From assembly GCA_034387635.1 (NCBI GenBank), contig JAOANU010000001.1, forward strand, positions 310,001 to 374,000: 64,000 bases of DNA, read 5' to 3'. Below, in pieces: positions 34,027 to 44,895 of this stretch. Numbering within the stretch: the stretch's first letter is position 1; every line of letters starts with the position of its first letter. This DNA comes from Rhodosporidiobolus odoratus (lineage: Eukaryota > Basidiomycota > Microbotryomycetes > Sporidiobolales > Sporidiobolaceae). Position numbers and translations under genes: made by a program. The notes below the pieces were generated by a model that saw nothing but the letters and a program-made list of their open reading frames with translations, had not been told where the DNA came from and did not search any database.

Positions 34027-36112
34027 ATGCGCGGCATTGGCAAAGCCTTCTCTCGCGGTACGTCCACCCCGCATGCCTCGCACTGGACACGTGATACAGC
34101 CAGCCATCGGCACTGACCTGGACCCATTCTCCCGTTATTTCATGCAGCTCCCCACCTTCTCAAAGGCGGGGTAGGCATGGCCACCAAGAGCCAGGACGCC
34201 GAGGCCAACGAACTCGTTCGCAAGTTTGGCGGACTGGAAGAGTACACGGCAAAGCTGGTCAAGGATACGACGAGCTTCCGCGAGGCCGTAACCAGTGCGT
34301 TTTTTCTCCCGCTCTCTTACCTCCACTACGCTCCCTTCCCCCACTTCTGCTCCTATTCTTTCCTTACTGTCCTCTGCGTCTGTCGAGAGTGATCTTGCGC
34401 TTGCAGTGCGGCGAACCGTCGCGACTCTGGACCGAGGTCATATTGCCGAATTGGGCTGACCGGACGGCGTCTCGTGTTGCTTTCGTCCGCGCAGACATGC
34501 TTACCTCGCAAGCTGGTTTCGCCACGTCTTTCACGACTCTTTTCTCTCCCTTGAACGACGAGGGCTCTCTCACTGCCCGTCATCCGGGTGCCGAAACCAC
34601 TATCCGCAATATTGACCAGTACCAGGCATGGCGACTTTGATTCTCTTCATCTCAACTGTAAACTGACCACACAACGCTGTATACAGGACCTCATGGCCGA
34701 GCTTAGGGATGCGGTACAACCCGAGCTCGAGTTGATTGACTCGAGGGTTTGCGCTCCTTTGAAAGAGTACCAGGAGTTGCTCAAGAAGATCCGGAAGACA
34801 ATTACCAAGAGGGAGCACAAGGTGCGTCTCCTTTTCTTGCCTCCTTGCCCCGTTCCGCTACTCACACATATCGATTCTCGAGTAGCTCGTGGATTACGAT
34901 CGTCACAACAACTCGTACACCAAGCTGAAAGACAAGAAGGAAAAGTCGTTGAGCGACGAGAAGAACCTGTTCAAGTATGAGCAGGAGTTGGAGGTGGCGA
35001 CGCAGGAGTACGAGCATTACAACAAGTACGTCTACATGCTCTTTGCCCTTGTTGCCAGAGTTGATGCGAATGCGTTCTCGATAGCATGCTCAAATCCGAG
35101 ATTCCTCACTTCCTCGCCCTCTCAACTACGCTCATTACGCCGCTATTCCAAACGCACTATTTCATTCAAGTAGGGATCCTCTGTGCGTCCTCGCTTCATC
35201 GCTCCCTCTGGTTCCTTTCTCTCTTCGTTTCTGACGCCATATTGGCTGTATCGCTTCCTCCTTTCCGGCACCTGCCATGTACTCATACTCTCCTGTGCCT
35301 CTACGCTGTTTCACTCCACTCTTAACACCCTGCAGACACTCTCCTCGAGAAATTGCAAACCTTCTCAACACAAACCTACGGCTCCGACGCCAACGACGTC
35401 TCGCAACTCGAAACGTTCCACTATGAAAAGCTCGGGGATTCGGCGGAAAGGGTCGAGGCGTTGACGATCACCAAGAAATTCACTTCCACCGGTTCGTTCT
35501 CTCTTTGTGCTGTCCCGCTCTTCTGCCTTTCACCGTCTTGCTGCACATTCTGTTTGCGCTAGTGCTGACCTTGCTTCTATAATAGCCCGCTTAATGTCGC
35601 AACACCGCACCGCCTCCGGATCCTCCACCCCAACTACCTCCTCTCTTCACCGAGCATCTTCGACCGCATCCTCCTACGCCGCAGGAGCAGGCGCCGCGCA
35701 ACCACCTGCATACAGTCCTGGCGCGACACCTTCTGCGGTCGGAGGAGGGTTGGGTAAGAGGCCTCCTCCCCCTCCACCGCCTGGAAGGCCAGGGGCGGCG
35801 AAGAAGGTTGAGTATGTGACGGCGTTGTATGATTATGAGGCTCAGGTGCGTCAAGCTTTTCTCTTCGCTTGCCGTTTCTCTCTCTCTCTCTTTTCTTCTA
35901 CCGTTCTTCACCTCCCTCTTCGCTGCGCTCTTCCCGACGTTATCAGAGACTGACGTGCTATCTCGCTCGTTCAGGCGGAAGGAGACCTTTCTTTCTCTGC
36001 TGGAGATCAGATTGAGATCGTCAAGAGGACAGAGTCGGATCAGGATTGGTGGACGGGCAGGGTGCATGGGCGCGAAGGGCAATTCCCGGCAAATTATAGT
36101 CAGGCGTCTTGA
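34027..36112 (+). CDS. RVS167: BAR-SH3 protein, Rvs167/Hob1 (amphiphysin) type
   Basis: Membrane-curving protein of endocytic vesicle scission and actin patches, normally paired with Rvs161. Exon 1 from ATG 34027 encodes MRGIGKAFSR. Across an intron (CGCG|GTACGT to GCAG|CT) it continues APHLLKGGVGMATKSQDAEA. That reproduces the amphipathic N-terminal helix of N-BAR proteins. BAR helices follow: RKFGGLEEYTAKLVKDTTSF, MAELRDAVQPELELIDSRV, KKIRKTITKREHKLVDYDRH, KLKDKKEKSLSDEKNLFKYE, ITPLFQTHYFIQ. A Ser/Ala/Pro-rich linker with PPPPPPPGRPG precedes the SH3 domain: VTALYDYEAQ, intron, AEGDLSFSAGDQIEIVKR, DWWTGRVHGREGQFPANY. It stops at 36112. At least seven introns of about 60-170 nt. Confidence 0.92.
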
Positions 36113-36498
36113 TGGACCCAACATGAGTCTCACAGGGTGGGTCTTCGAAGTTTGTAGCTTAGTAGCCATCGAGGGGGATATGGGAATGAGGATTTGTGCC
36201 ACGTTCGCGGCAGAGAAACCAAGTACTGAGTTTGGGAAGAAAGGACCGACTGAAAAGAATGAAACGACGCGGAGGGAGAGGTCTTCAGGTTTCGCGTGCT
36301 AGCCGTCCTGTACGGGCTTGCCTACTTCTTACGAGACTCAAGCTCATAATCGCGTCGACAGGAGACAGCGCACAGAACGATGAAGCCTGAAGAAGCTGAG
36401 GATAAAGGTATTGCCTGGACAAAGTCGTGGGGAAACAAGGAAAAGCCGTTACAACGCCAGCTAGCGGACAAGTGATTCACAGTCTTTGACTCTCCCGC
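36113..36498. other. Convergent 3' flanks of BAR-SH3 gene and fragment C0
   Basis: No coding structure seen. Confidence 0.5.
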
Positions 36499-37188
36499 TT
36501 ACATACCGCGCATCACCGCTACGTCACCCGAAAGCCCCCGTCTCGCTTGCGGGACAAACGGTTTCGCAAGAGAACGTTCCAGCTGGTTTTCAGAGCCGGG
36601 ACCAAGGGGTTGCTGCATTTTGAAAAGCCTTGTTAGCACGAAGGCACAGACTAGACGGCCCGGCTGCACTCACGGAGATAGGATAAGGTCGCTGGGAGGA
36701 GAAGAGCTTGTTGAGAAGGTCAGCTTGTCTGATACTGTTGCTACGAGAAAAGATGCAGTCCGACATATCTGGAGAAGACTATGCACTGTGTTCAATGTAC
36801 CTTCATACTTCCTTGTGAGGGCTTCCAATGCGTGGGGTACAGGACCGTCCGTGTGGAAGTGGTTCATCTCATAGACTGCAAAGTGCGCCGCCTGTTCTGG
36901 TCCCTTGCACTCGGCCAAATCCTGCCTCAATCTAACATACTCAATCTGCGTCAGCAGCAGAGTGACAGGCCGCTGCCAGTCCCGCTCAGAATTGCTTGAT
37001 CCTAGCATGGGGCACAGTGGCTCATGTCGACCATTCCGCCCATTTGCCAAGCGCAAGAGGCCTGACAGAACAAAGCAAAGGGCTATGTTGGCACGACCGA
37101 GTCGAGAATCGTTCCGCGCATTCTGGCGTTCTGTCCACTCCTCATGGCACACGATAATCTGGCGAAACAAGATGAAGTACCGCTGCAA
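36499..37188 (-). pseudogene. C0, 5'-truncated copy of the multicopy family
   Basis: Only the 3' half of a family gene is present. The exon from about 37188 covers most of M5: YFILFRQIIVCHEEW, GRANIALCFVLSG, RDWQRPVTLLLTQIEY and YEGTLNTVHSLLQ. After an intron come RPYPIS (M6) and a last exon ending LERSLAKPFVPQARRG...VAVMRGM (M7), stop at 36499. Modules M1-M4 and any start are missing. Only about 260 bp separate it from the end of C1 just upstream, too little for the missing exons. I read it as a truncated duplicate. The remaining frame is open, so a short transcript is possible. Confidence 0.65.
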
Positions 37189-37449
37189 AGCTGGTCAAGG
37201 TCAAAGAGGGCAAGAATCCAAACGAAGATACCCACTTTAAGGCGGTTGCGATGCATACGCCTTTGCCGTACTCCTTGCTATTGACTCTAATCTACATCAA
37301 GAGCAATCACCTTATGAGGCATTTGTCTGCTAGGGCATGTGTGATGCCAAGGACCGTAGAAACAGCACTTGACAAGCTTCTCGATAGGCCGCAAGGTTGC
37401 CTCTTTTCACAACATTGACAAGCCACTATATGTATGTGAGCTGCCCTTG

Positions 37450-38955
37450 TCACATGCTACGGAGCACTGCTACACCAGCTGCCCTACTCTTCCGCGCCTG
37501 CGGAATGAACGACTTGGCCAACGAGTTTTCTGTTCGGGGTCCTAAAGCGGGTATGAGGCGCGTCTGCGGTGTGTGACAGAATGGTCAACTTTATGCAAGC
37601 AACAGAGTTTGTAAGGAGATGCACCATGAGTGGCTGCAGCGGGTAAGGACGCTGCGAGGAAGAAGAGCATGTTGAGGAGGTCAGTTTAGCTGTTGTCACT
37701 ATTCCCCCCCCCCCCCCCCCCCACAGTAGAAGCTACATAGAAACGGACCTGGAGCAGAGTTTTCAGATGACCAAATATACCGTCATACCGCACTGTGTAC
37801 CGCTCCACAAGGCGAGGGTCCGGCCCCTGTCCATGGTAGTGCTCGAGGTAGTGGTCTGCTGCAAGCCCCGCATGATATGGGTCCAGAAATTGCATTACCT
37901 CCCTCGCCAGTGCATTGTAGGCGTCCTGTGTCAACAGCAGTGAAACAGCGCGGTCGACGTCCTCGAGTTGCAGCTTGAGCATGCGGCATCCCGGCTCTTG
38001 CGATGGCAGGTTCTTCTGAACGTAGCTGTAAAGGTTGGCCCCTCCGACCACAGTGAAGAGGCTGAGGGAAGCACGAGCGAGGCAAGGTATGTTCTGCTCT
38101 TGCCGTGGCTTCATGCACTCGGCATGGTAGATGATGAGCTGGCGAATCAAGGTGATGGAAGGTAGCTCGACATTGACGGTTGCTCCGACAAGCGTGCCGG
38201 GCCCACTCACAGTCGAGGAATATGTAGAAGGACTGGAGAGAGGAAGATGCTGGGTAGAGAGGTGAAGGTGAAAGTGGACATCGGACGTGGCGTTGCTGCA
38301 GAGGCACAGCATGCATTCAGTGTCAGCCTCAAGATAAATAGCGGTAGTCAGATGTAGTCACATAGGGAATGGCTGCAAGAAGACTCGTCGGCCAAGAAAC
38401 CCCTCTGGCTCCTGTGTAGCAAAGGCTTCAGTTGTTGCACAGACTGATCCAGGAGAACATGGTTTTGTACCTGACCTGGTGGACCGCGTTCGATACTGTG
38501 CCGGATGTTCCGCACCACGTCTGCAAGATCTGCCGCACTGAGGAGGAGGCTATCTACTGGGACTGTAAGTTCGACCGGGTACACAGACCAAAGTCACAAA
38601 GATAAGTTGTACGCATTGTGTGGAAGAGCAAAAGGCAAAAAGCTTATGAGGTCTGCGGATGGGAAGGCAAGCCTGCCAAGCTCTTTCAAGAAAGCTTCTG
38701 CTACCGGCACCCGAGCACATCCCGTGAAGCGGAGTACCGCAGCGGTCAGGCCTGATTTCGGGGCAATAGAGTGGACAACGCGATTCAGCATTGCACGCTT
38801 CACCACAGACAGGAACGGCACGTACCGGATACCATGGGAGGTCCAGATCCTGCGGGTTCATGGTCTGGCAGACGTTCAAAGACCGTCCTCAGCGCCGCAA
38901 CATTGTTGACCGGGGTTGTCTCCACTTGAGGGAGCTCGGTGACGGCATGCGGCAT
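37450..38955 (-). CDS. C1, complete member of the multicopy family
   Basis: Function unknown. Start ATG 38955 (MPHAVTELPQVETTPV); the MPHA start is shared with D and F. M1: NVAALRTVFERL to MVSG, then donor GTACGTG. M2: KSGLTAAVLRFTGCARVP (about 38755). M3: YPVELTVPVDSLLL, helix ADLADVVRNIRHSIERG. M4 is weak: RGFLADESS (near 38390). M5: VHFHLHLST, QLIIYHAEC, EDVDRAVSLLLTQDAY, RYDGIFGHLKTLLQ. The following intron has a run of 19 G. M6: RPYPLQPLM. M7: NSLAKSFIPQARKSRAAGVA, ending VAVLRSM at 37450. No signal peptide or membrane helix. Helix-rich composition, no known domain recognised. The module 3' end and 3' flank are close to those of F, suggesting recent duplication. Confidence 0.72.
37704..37722. 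repeat. Homopolymer C19 (G19 on the sense strand)
   Basis: Lies in the C1 intron between the M5 and M6 exons, shortly after the donor (GTCCGTTT). G-runs of this size are slippage-prone and can affect splicing. Confidence 0.95.
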
Positions 38956-39806
38956 GTTGAGTCTGCAGAAGCTTCCGCTGATGTGAAGCGAGCACGCGGA
39001 AGAGAAAGAGCAGTGTGAGGGTAACCGTGTGAGGACAACCTGCTTGTGCTCTCCTCGTAGTCCGCGGACGCTTAGCGCCCGGGTCTGCTGGTCATGTGAC
39101 GCGATCGGCGATTTTGAGCAACCGAGGCAGTGCCCAAAAAGTCTGCGCGGACAAATATAGCAAAGTGAGGCCGGAGTTGAGAGGGTTAAGTACGCTTATT
39201 CCAGGTGAGCTATATGATAAGTCGGATTATTTACCCTTGAGTCCATCGGACTCAAAACTCGGCTGGACTCGCCCCGCCAAAAAAAATCGAGTCCGGACTG
39301 ACCGGATTGAGAAGGTCAAAACACAATCAGAACATTGCGCCGTGCTTGACATGGCACTCCCATCGTGAAGGGCTCTGGTCACACGGACGCTAAACGGAAG
39401 AGAGCTCTTGAAAGACCAGCCGCCGTGACTGCGTGCTCAGGTGCGTGCTTGTGGAACTGCTTTTTGTTCTGGGGGTTTTGTGTCAGATGTTGCAAACTCT
39501 ACGGGATGTCATAGGCACTTAATTAGTCAAGCATGGCCCGCACTAGATTACATAGCAAGCCAGAGTGCTGGTTCAAAGGTCAATTCTAGAAGTGCAATAA
39601 GCGAAAAACGTGAACATCCTTTCCAACCAGCGGCGGTGACAAAGTTACTCCCGTCGACGTATCCCTTGTCATTGACAGCTGATCTAATTTGTCGAGAGAG
39701 GCAGAATGTAAGGCCTATGTTGGCTAGCATCACTCGACAAGCTTTTGACAAGGCAGAAAACCATCACGGCAGCAACAAGAAACTATACATAGATGGGCTG
39801 CTCTTA
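38956..39806. other. Spacer between C1 and F
   Basis: Upstream region of C1 and 3' flank of F. It contains the GAGTCC/GGACTC cluster at 39237-39300. No gene is seen. Open frames on the plus strand are antisense to F or lack coding character. Confidence 0.5.
39237..39255. promoter_or_regulatory. Perfect inverted repeat TTGAGTCC-ATC-GGACTCAA
   Basis: Arms of 8 bp with a 3-bp loop. The half-site GGACTC recurs at 39265-39270 and its complement GAGTCC at 39289-39294. It lies about 280-350 bp upstream of C1. It could be a regulator site or a hairpin; both readings are inference. Confidence 0.45.
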
Positions 39807-41332
39807 TCACATGCTACAAAGTACTGCTACACCGGCTGCAGTCCCCCTCGTTGCCTGCGGCATGAACGACTTGGCGAGCGACAGAGTGGACTTGCGAAAG
39901 GTGGCTCAGCTGGTACCTGGACAGATGGAGGAGGAGAGTCAGCATACATACATTTGGTGGGAAGAGGTGCCTACATGAAGATGGCTAGGATATGGACACT
40001 GTGGAAAAAAGAGGTAAAGCGGGGTGGAATAGCAAAGTTGAGCAAGTCAGCAAAGCAGACTACGGGAGGCAGAGAGACGCACGCATCAAGCAGCTTCAAG
40101 ACCTTGTGAAATGCGTCCAAGTAATCCTCGACCTTGTCATCCGCCATGGCAGAGTCTCCTGCTGCAGTCGGGTTGCCGTAGCTGACATGTCGGATTGCGG
40201 CCCATCTTGCTTCGATGGGCCCCAGCCAAGGCTGTAGCTGATGTACCCATCTCTTGTGCTGAGAAGGTGGTACAAGCAGGGAGATGGCATCATCCCAGTC
40301 ATGCCCAGTGAGCCTGAGCTGCTTGTGCTGAGAATCTCTAGCAAGTTCGGCACCTAGCATGCTCAGGTGGATGCAGAGGCCTGCGCGGAAGATCATATCG
40401 TCGTCCCTGCGGTTTTCGGGTCGGGAGTATTCTTGCATATAGTAGTATAGACAGCTAACGAGGGCGTAGGCCGGTTCCTCCACATGTATCGCGCGGGATC
40501 TACGTGCGGTATACAGGTCGAGGATTCCAGCAAAAGGGAATTGTGTCCTCGGGAGCAAGACGGGAAGTTGGAAGAGAGACACATTGAGCTGGTATAGTGT
40601 ACATGATCGGAAGAACGGCTGGTGACCGTCATTAGTGTATTGTCGAACCTACGGAATCCTATGAGCAACTCACAGATCGACCCCACTTTTGGGCTCCGTG
40701 GCAATATAGCAAGCGGCAAAGAAGCCTGACACACACTGCAGTGCAAGTGTATTAGTCACGCAGCGTGAAATTGATACAAGAACCCAGGTCCTGCTCACGA
40801 TACCATCAACGTCGCGCTCGCACTCCACGAGCCGCTGCACCAGTTTCTGCTCTCGCTTGCTTGCCTCAAGGTTGTCTCGTGGCTGGATCGCAATCTCGAC
40901 GGGGTACCAAGCGCAGAACCAAGATTAATACAAAATAGACCCGGAAGACAGGGAATGACTTATCAGACTGTGCGTTTGGAAGACGAGCTTGGCGAGCTCG
41001 GCAAGAACGTGCGGTAACAGACACTCGACTCTACTAAACGAGAGGAAACGTATCGCCAGAGCGGTGAGTCCTGGAAGTTGATGAGGGATGTTAGCCGTCA
41101 GATCGTCAGAGCACGAGGGTACCAGCCTAGACGTACCCGCAACCATTGGCTCCGTGTGAGCGACCGCTTCCGGCAGATGGTGTAGGCGATCGAAAACCTC
41201 GACGACCGCGCCCGCGTTGCTGGCCAGAGTTGCGATATTCTCGTTCAAGGTGAAGGGTGAGTGTGGAACGGGAATAAGTGGTATTGTTGGCACTGGAGGC
41301 GGGTCCCGCTCGGGGGTGAGAGCGTGAGGCAT
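39807..41332 (-). CDS. F, complete member of the multicopy family
   Basis: Function unknown. This copy shows every module most clearly. Start ATG 41332 (MPHALTPERDPPPVP), then a Pro-rich leader. M1: LNENIATLASNAGAVVEVFD to EPMVAG. M2: GLTALAIRFLSFSRVECLLP, helix LAELAKLVFQTHSLIS. M3: YPVEIAIQPRDNLEASKREQ. M4: CVSGFFAACYIATEPKSGVD. M5: LYQLNVSLFQLPVLLPR, YALVSCLYYYMQEYSRPENR, MIFRAGLCIHLSML, GHDWDDAISLLVPP, YLDAFHKVLKLLD. M6: CPYPSHLH. M7: STLSLAKSFMPQATRGTAAG, ending VAVLCSM at 39807. Introns between modules are about 60-100 nt. The reading phase into the M7 exon was not resolved. No signal peptide or membrane segment. Confidence 0.72.
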
Positions 41333-41826
41333 GGGAGATTGCGCAAGAAGTAGGGAGTATTGTGGGATTAAGCGAAGTTTGCGAAGTGCACCCACCCAGG
41401 CCCCATGTAGCAGCAACTCCAGCGGGTATCAGCGTAAGCTCGCAGCGCTGCATCGCCCAGTTGTAGGGCAGAGGCGCGAATCGAATCGACGGGAGGCGGA
41501 AGACGATGTCGGGCGTAGTGCCAGCGATCGGCGCGCAGTTTGTGATTGTGTGCGTAGCTACTAGCGTTCAGCGTTCAGCAAGTAATTCCGGCAGGTTCGT
41601 CGTGAGGAGGCAGAGTTCCATGTTTAAACCTTTTACGACTGTCGCTTCTACTCCAGTCTACCAACGACTAGCTAGTTTCATCCTCACTACGCTGACCGAC
41701 CCGCTTGGACTACCTCACAAGTCGCCCACGACGTCGTCGCTACGTTATCCTTCACGTCACCGCTTCCGCCTATTCACCTCCGTCTCTCACACCCTACAGC
41801 AGCAGAGGAGCAATAGTCTGGCAAGA
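41333..41826. promoter_or_regulatory. Divergent upstream region, F / histidine phosphatase
   Basis: About 495 bp between the two starts. An in-frame ATG at 41620 would extend the phosphatase by 69 residues (see findings), so part may be coding or 5' leader. Confidence 0.5.
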
Positions 41827-43160
41827 ATGGTACCTCTACTTGTTACCATCATCCGACATGGCGAGTCCAAGGACAATTTGACCGGTATGTCTCTCCCGAT
41901 GGACCAGTGCATTGTATTTCAGTTGACCTTCCTCGGCTTGTGCAGCACTGTGGGCAGGCCATCGGGACGCACCTTTGACGAACCACGGCTACACACAAGC
42001 CACTCGGCTGGGCGAGGCTCTCAAGGACGTCCCGATCACCGGTAGAGCCATTCTTTTGCTCGGAAAAATACCACCGCTTATGCCTTAATGACTGCAGCTA
42101 TCTACGCATCGGATCTCGCGCGTGCCAACACGACCGCTCGTCGAGTCTGGGATGCCAACAAGACCGAACCGAAACCCCCCTTCACTACGTCGCCCCTGCT
42201 GCGCGAGCAGTTCTTCGGCGAAGCTGAAGGTAAGGCGACTTCGATCGGCTTCTGTCAGTATGGTGGTCGCTGACACAAGGTCTTTCACATGAAGGTGCGC
42301 CGTGGGACGCTGGAAAGTACTCGAGTGCTCATTTGCCTTGGGAAGATCATCGTGCCTTCCGGTACGGCCATTTTCTCGAGTATTCTATGCTTCAGTATCG
42401 AGCTTTCATCGTCTCTCCACGCATACTGACGCTGGATCTGCTATTCAGGCTTGCCCCCAACGCTGAATCACTCAACGATGTCGCCCGTCGCGCCGACCTC
42501 GTCTTGCGGCACTTTGTCATGCCGCATGTTTTGGCTACGGCCTCTACTCCCGCTTCGCAGTCACAGCAGCAGCAGCACATTGTACTCGTCGCTCACGGTA
42601 TCTGGCTCTCGGAGATGCTGTTTGCCTTCAAACGTGCCGGCGATCCGAAAGTTCGGTTCGTCAAGCAGGGCGGTTACTCCAACACCGGGTACAGTCGCCT
42701 CGAGATAGAACTCGATGACCTCCCTTCATCAGAGCATGCTCTTTCGCCCGGCGAGACAGGCGGATCAGAACCCCGAAGAGGAACGCAGTTTACCTCCCCG
42801 CCTGCTCCTTCCGAAGCTGCGCCACGAACTCCCGCCTCTCCTGCTCGAAGCACCGCTGCAGCGTCCGAAGCGCCAAGACCACCTCTCGACGAGCAGTTCC
42901 GAGTTCTTCTTCCTACCCTGTCGCCCGTTCCTCCCCGCGATTCTACCCTGCCACCGCCTTGGCCACACGCGGACGACCTGTCAGTTCCGACTCCAAGACT
43001 GCGTCACCGCGTCGTCACTTTCAACCAGAATGAACATCTCGTCGGGCTCAAGAGGACTGGGGCTGGAGTTGGAAGTGCGGGATGGGACGAGAAGCAGCGG
43101 GGGTTGAAGGAATTCTTCAGTGGCGGAGGCGACAAGAAGAGCGGGGCAGGGAAGAAGTAG
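41827..43160 (+). CDS. Histidine-phosphatase (phosphoglycerate-mutase-like) protein
   Basis: Broad-specificity branch of the histidine phosphatase superfamily; substrate unknown. Start ATG 41827 (MVPLLVTIIRHGESKDNLTG) gives the catalytic RHG motif at residues 10-12. Later exons read ALWAGHRDAPLTNHGYTQA, TAIYASDLARANTTARRVWD, REQFFGEAEG and APNAESLNDVARRADLVL. IVLVAHGIWLSEML supplies the second catalytic His. The C-terminal third is a Pro/Ser/Ala-rich extension with TPRLRHRVVTFNQNEHLVGL and a tail ending GGGDKKSGAGKK. Four introns of about 60-90 nt. RxRHGxxxxN and the HG box resemble yeast YOR283W/PhoE-type enzymes rather than glycolytic Gpm1. Confidence 0.87.
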
Positions 43161-43618
43161 AGGGAAATTCGGAAGCCTGTACGTGAGAACCTGCAGAGCT
43201 ATGCGCCGAATAAGGTCGGCTTACAGCCGGCTCCTCGATTCACCTTGTTATCCTCACTTCGCTCTTCCAGCCTTAGCTTCAGAAATCGGGCCTCGCCCCC
43301 CTTTAACCCTTTCTACTTACCGATTCGAGCTTCTGCGTCAGGTTGCTGTGACGGATGGCTTGACGTCGCCTTGCTCCTTCTGCCCCCGCTCGTACCGCCT
43401 CCTTCGCATTCCCGCTCAACTGGCCCGCTCGCACCTCTCGCTGGCGTCCGCCCAGTCTTCTATTCCCTGTTCCGCTTTGCCGACTCTCCGGTCCCTGGGC
43501 CAATGCGCAGGGGAGATCAGGGGAAAGGCGGCGCCCGGACAGAGTGAAGTGCCGGAAAGTCTCGCTGGTTTCTTTCTTTCTTCCGTCATCGTCCTCCATC
43601 ACCAACCTGAAGCCGGCT
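43161..43618. other. Intergenic, 3' of the phosphatase
   Basis: Holds the phosphatase 3' end and the promoter of the next gene. No gene is visible. Confidence 0.5.
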
Positions 43619-44697
43619 ATGTCTCTCTTTCAACTACTTACCCTGCTCACTCTTTCTGGTGCGTTTTCTCATCTCCCTCACAATCCGCTCTTGACTGAAT
43701 TTCGCTGTCCGTAGTTGCCTTCTTATCGGCGGCGGCTGATTGTCGTCTTGCAAAGACGGAGGATGTTACGCTCGACGGGCTCGTGGCCGCGTTCCAAAGC
43801 TTCACTTCAGCGGCGGTCGGCTGCCCGGGCTCTTGCGCTGGCTACATGGGTACGACTGTTCTCCTACGTTGTATCTCTCCGTTCCTCCACCGCGACTTCC
43901 AGAGATCGCGGCTGCCCCAACGCTCCTGACCGGAGCACTTCTGTAGTGCACGGTGACTGGCATGCTTGATGTCTCACTGACGGACTTTGGCTCGTGCATC
44001 TGCGTCGATGTCACCTCCGACCTCGATGAGTGAGTTCTCCAACTTCTCTATTGGTTGTTGTCTCACTCATACTCCGATCCAGGTGCTCCCTTTGCGTTAA
44101 GGAGAAAGATGAGAAGAGCGATGTGGTTGCCGGATCGACGGAAGCTGCCGATGGTGCGCCTTTTCCCCCATCACTCTGTCTTCCTACGCAGCTTCTGCAC
44201 ATAATACTGGCGCTCGACCTGCACAGAATTTCGCAACTTCTGCGACACTTTCGGCGTCAGCACGGTCGCTTCGGACGAGGACGAGATGTCGACTTCGGCT
44301 GTCACCTCTACCGCCAGCGCTCCTCTCGCCTCGGTACGGCTCCTTCTCACTTTCCTTCTTATACGACTTTTGTGTCGCTCTTGCGTCACAGGTGACTCAA
44401 GCCGCCAGCGCTTCCACCTCTTCCTCCTCTGGCTTGTCCAACCGTCCCGCCGATTGCCCGGCCGAATACTGGCTCGAGGGTCCTCAAGTCTGTCTCCCTC
44501 ACACCGATAGCACCATGGCAACCGTCACCGTCACCGCTTTGGCCGCTCATTCGCTCGCAGCTGCAGCTACGAGTGCGCCTTCGACCGCTGGCGTTCCCAA
44601 CTCGACCGCCGCGGCTTTGGCTGAGGAAAAGAGGAGGATGCAGATGCAGATTCTGGAGCGTTCGCGTCGGAGGTCAAGAGTGAGGTTGTTCTCCTGA
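43619..44697 (+). CDS. Predicted secreted Cys-containing protein
   Basis: Unknown function. Start ATG 43619: MSLFQLLTLLTLS, an intron (donor GTGCGT, acceptor CCGTAG), then VAFLSAAADCRL. Together they form a typical signal peptide. The mature part begins TEDVTLDGLVAAFQSFTSAA and has Cys pairs in CPGSCAGYM. Downstream coding patches are GMLDVSLTDFGSCICVDVTS, CSLCVKEKDEKSD, CTEFRNFCDTFGVSTVASDE and a Ser/Thr/Ala-rich region. The last 100 bases can be read KEEDADADSGAFASEVKSE followed by VVLLTLAGAASLALW. That would be a hydrophobic tail of GPI-anchor type extending slightly past 44697. Exon joins after the second exon are unresolved, so the 3' end and the tail are tentative. Confidence 0.5.
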
Positions 44698-44895
44698 CAC
44701 TGGCGGGAGCTGCTTCTCTGGCTTTGTGGATCCCCTACGAAGACCCTCTGTCTCGACGTTGCGGACCGCAATCGAGAAGGTCAGGAAGAAAAGCCTTCGC
44801 AGTTCGCTCGATGCCTTTATTCCTTGCTCTCCGACGCACGTTCGATGTTCGATGCCTGTCATGCTTGTCTATGCTACAAAACCCGCAGCACGGCC

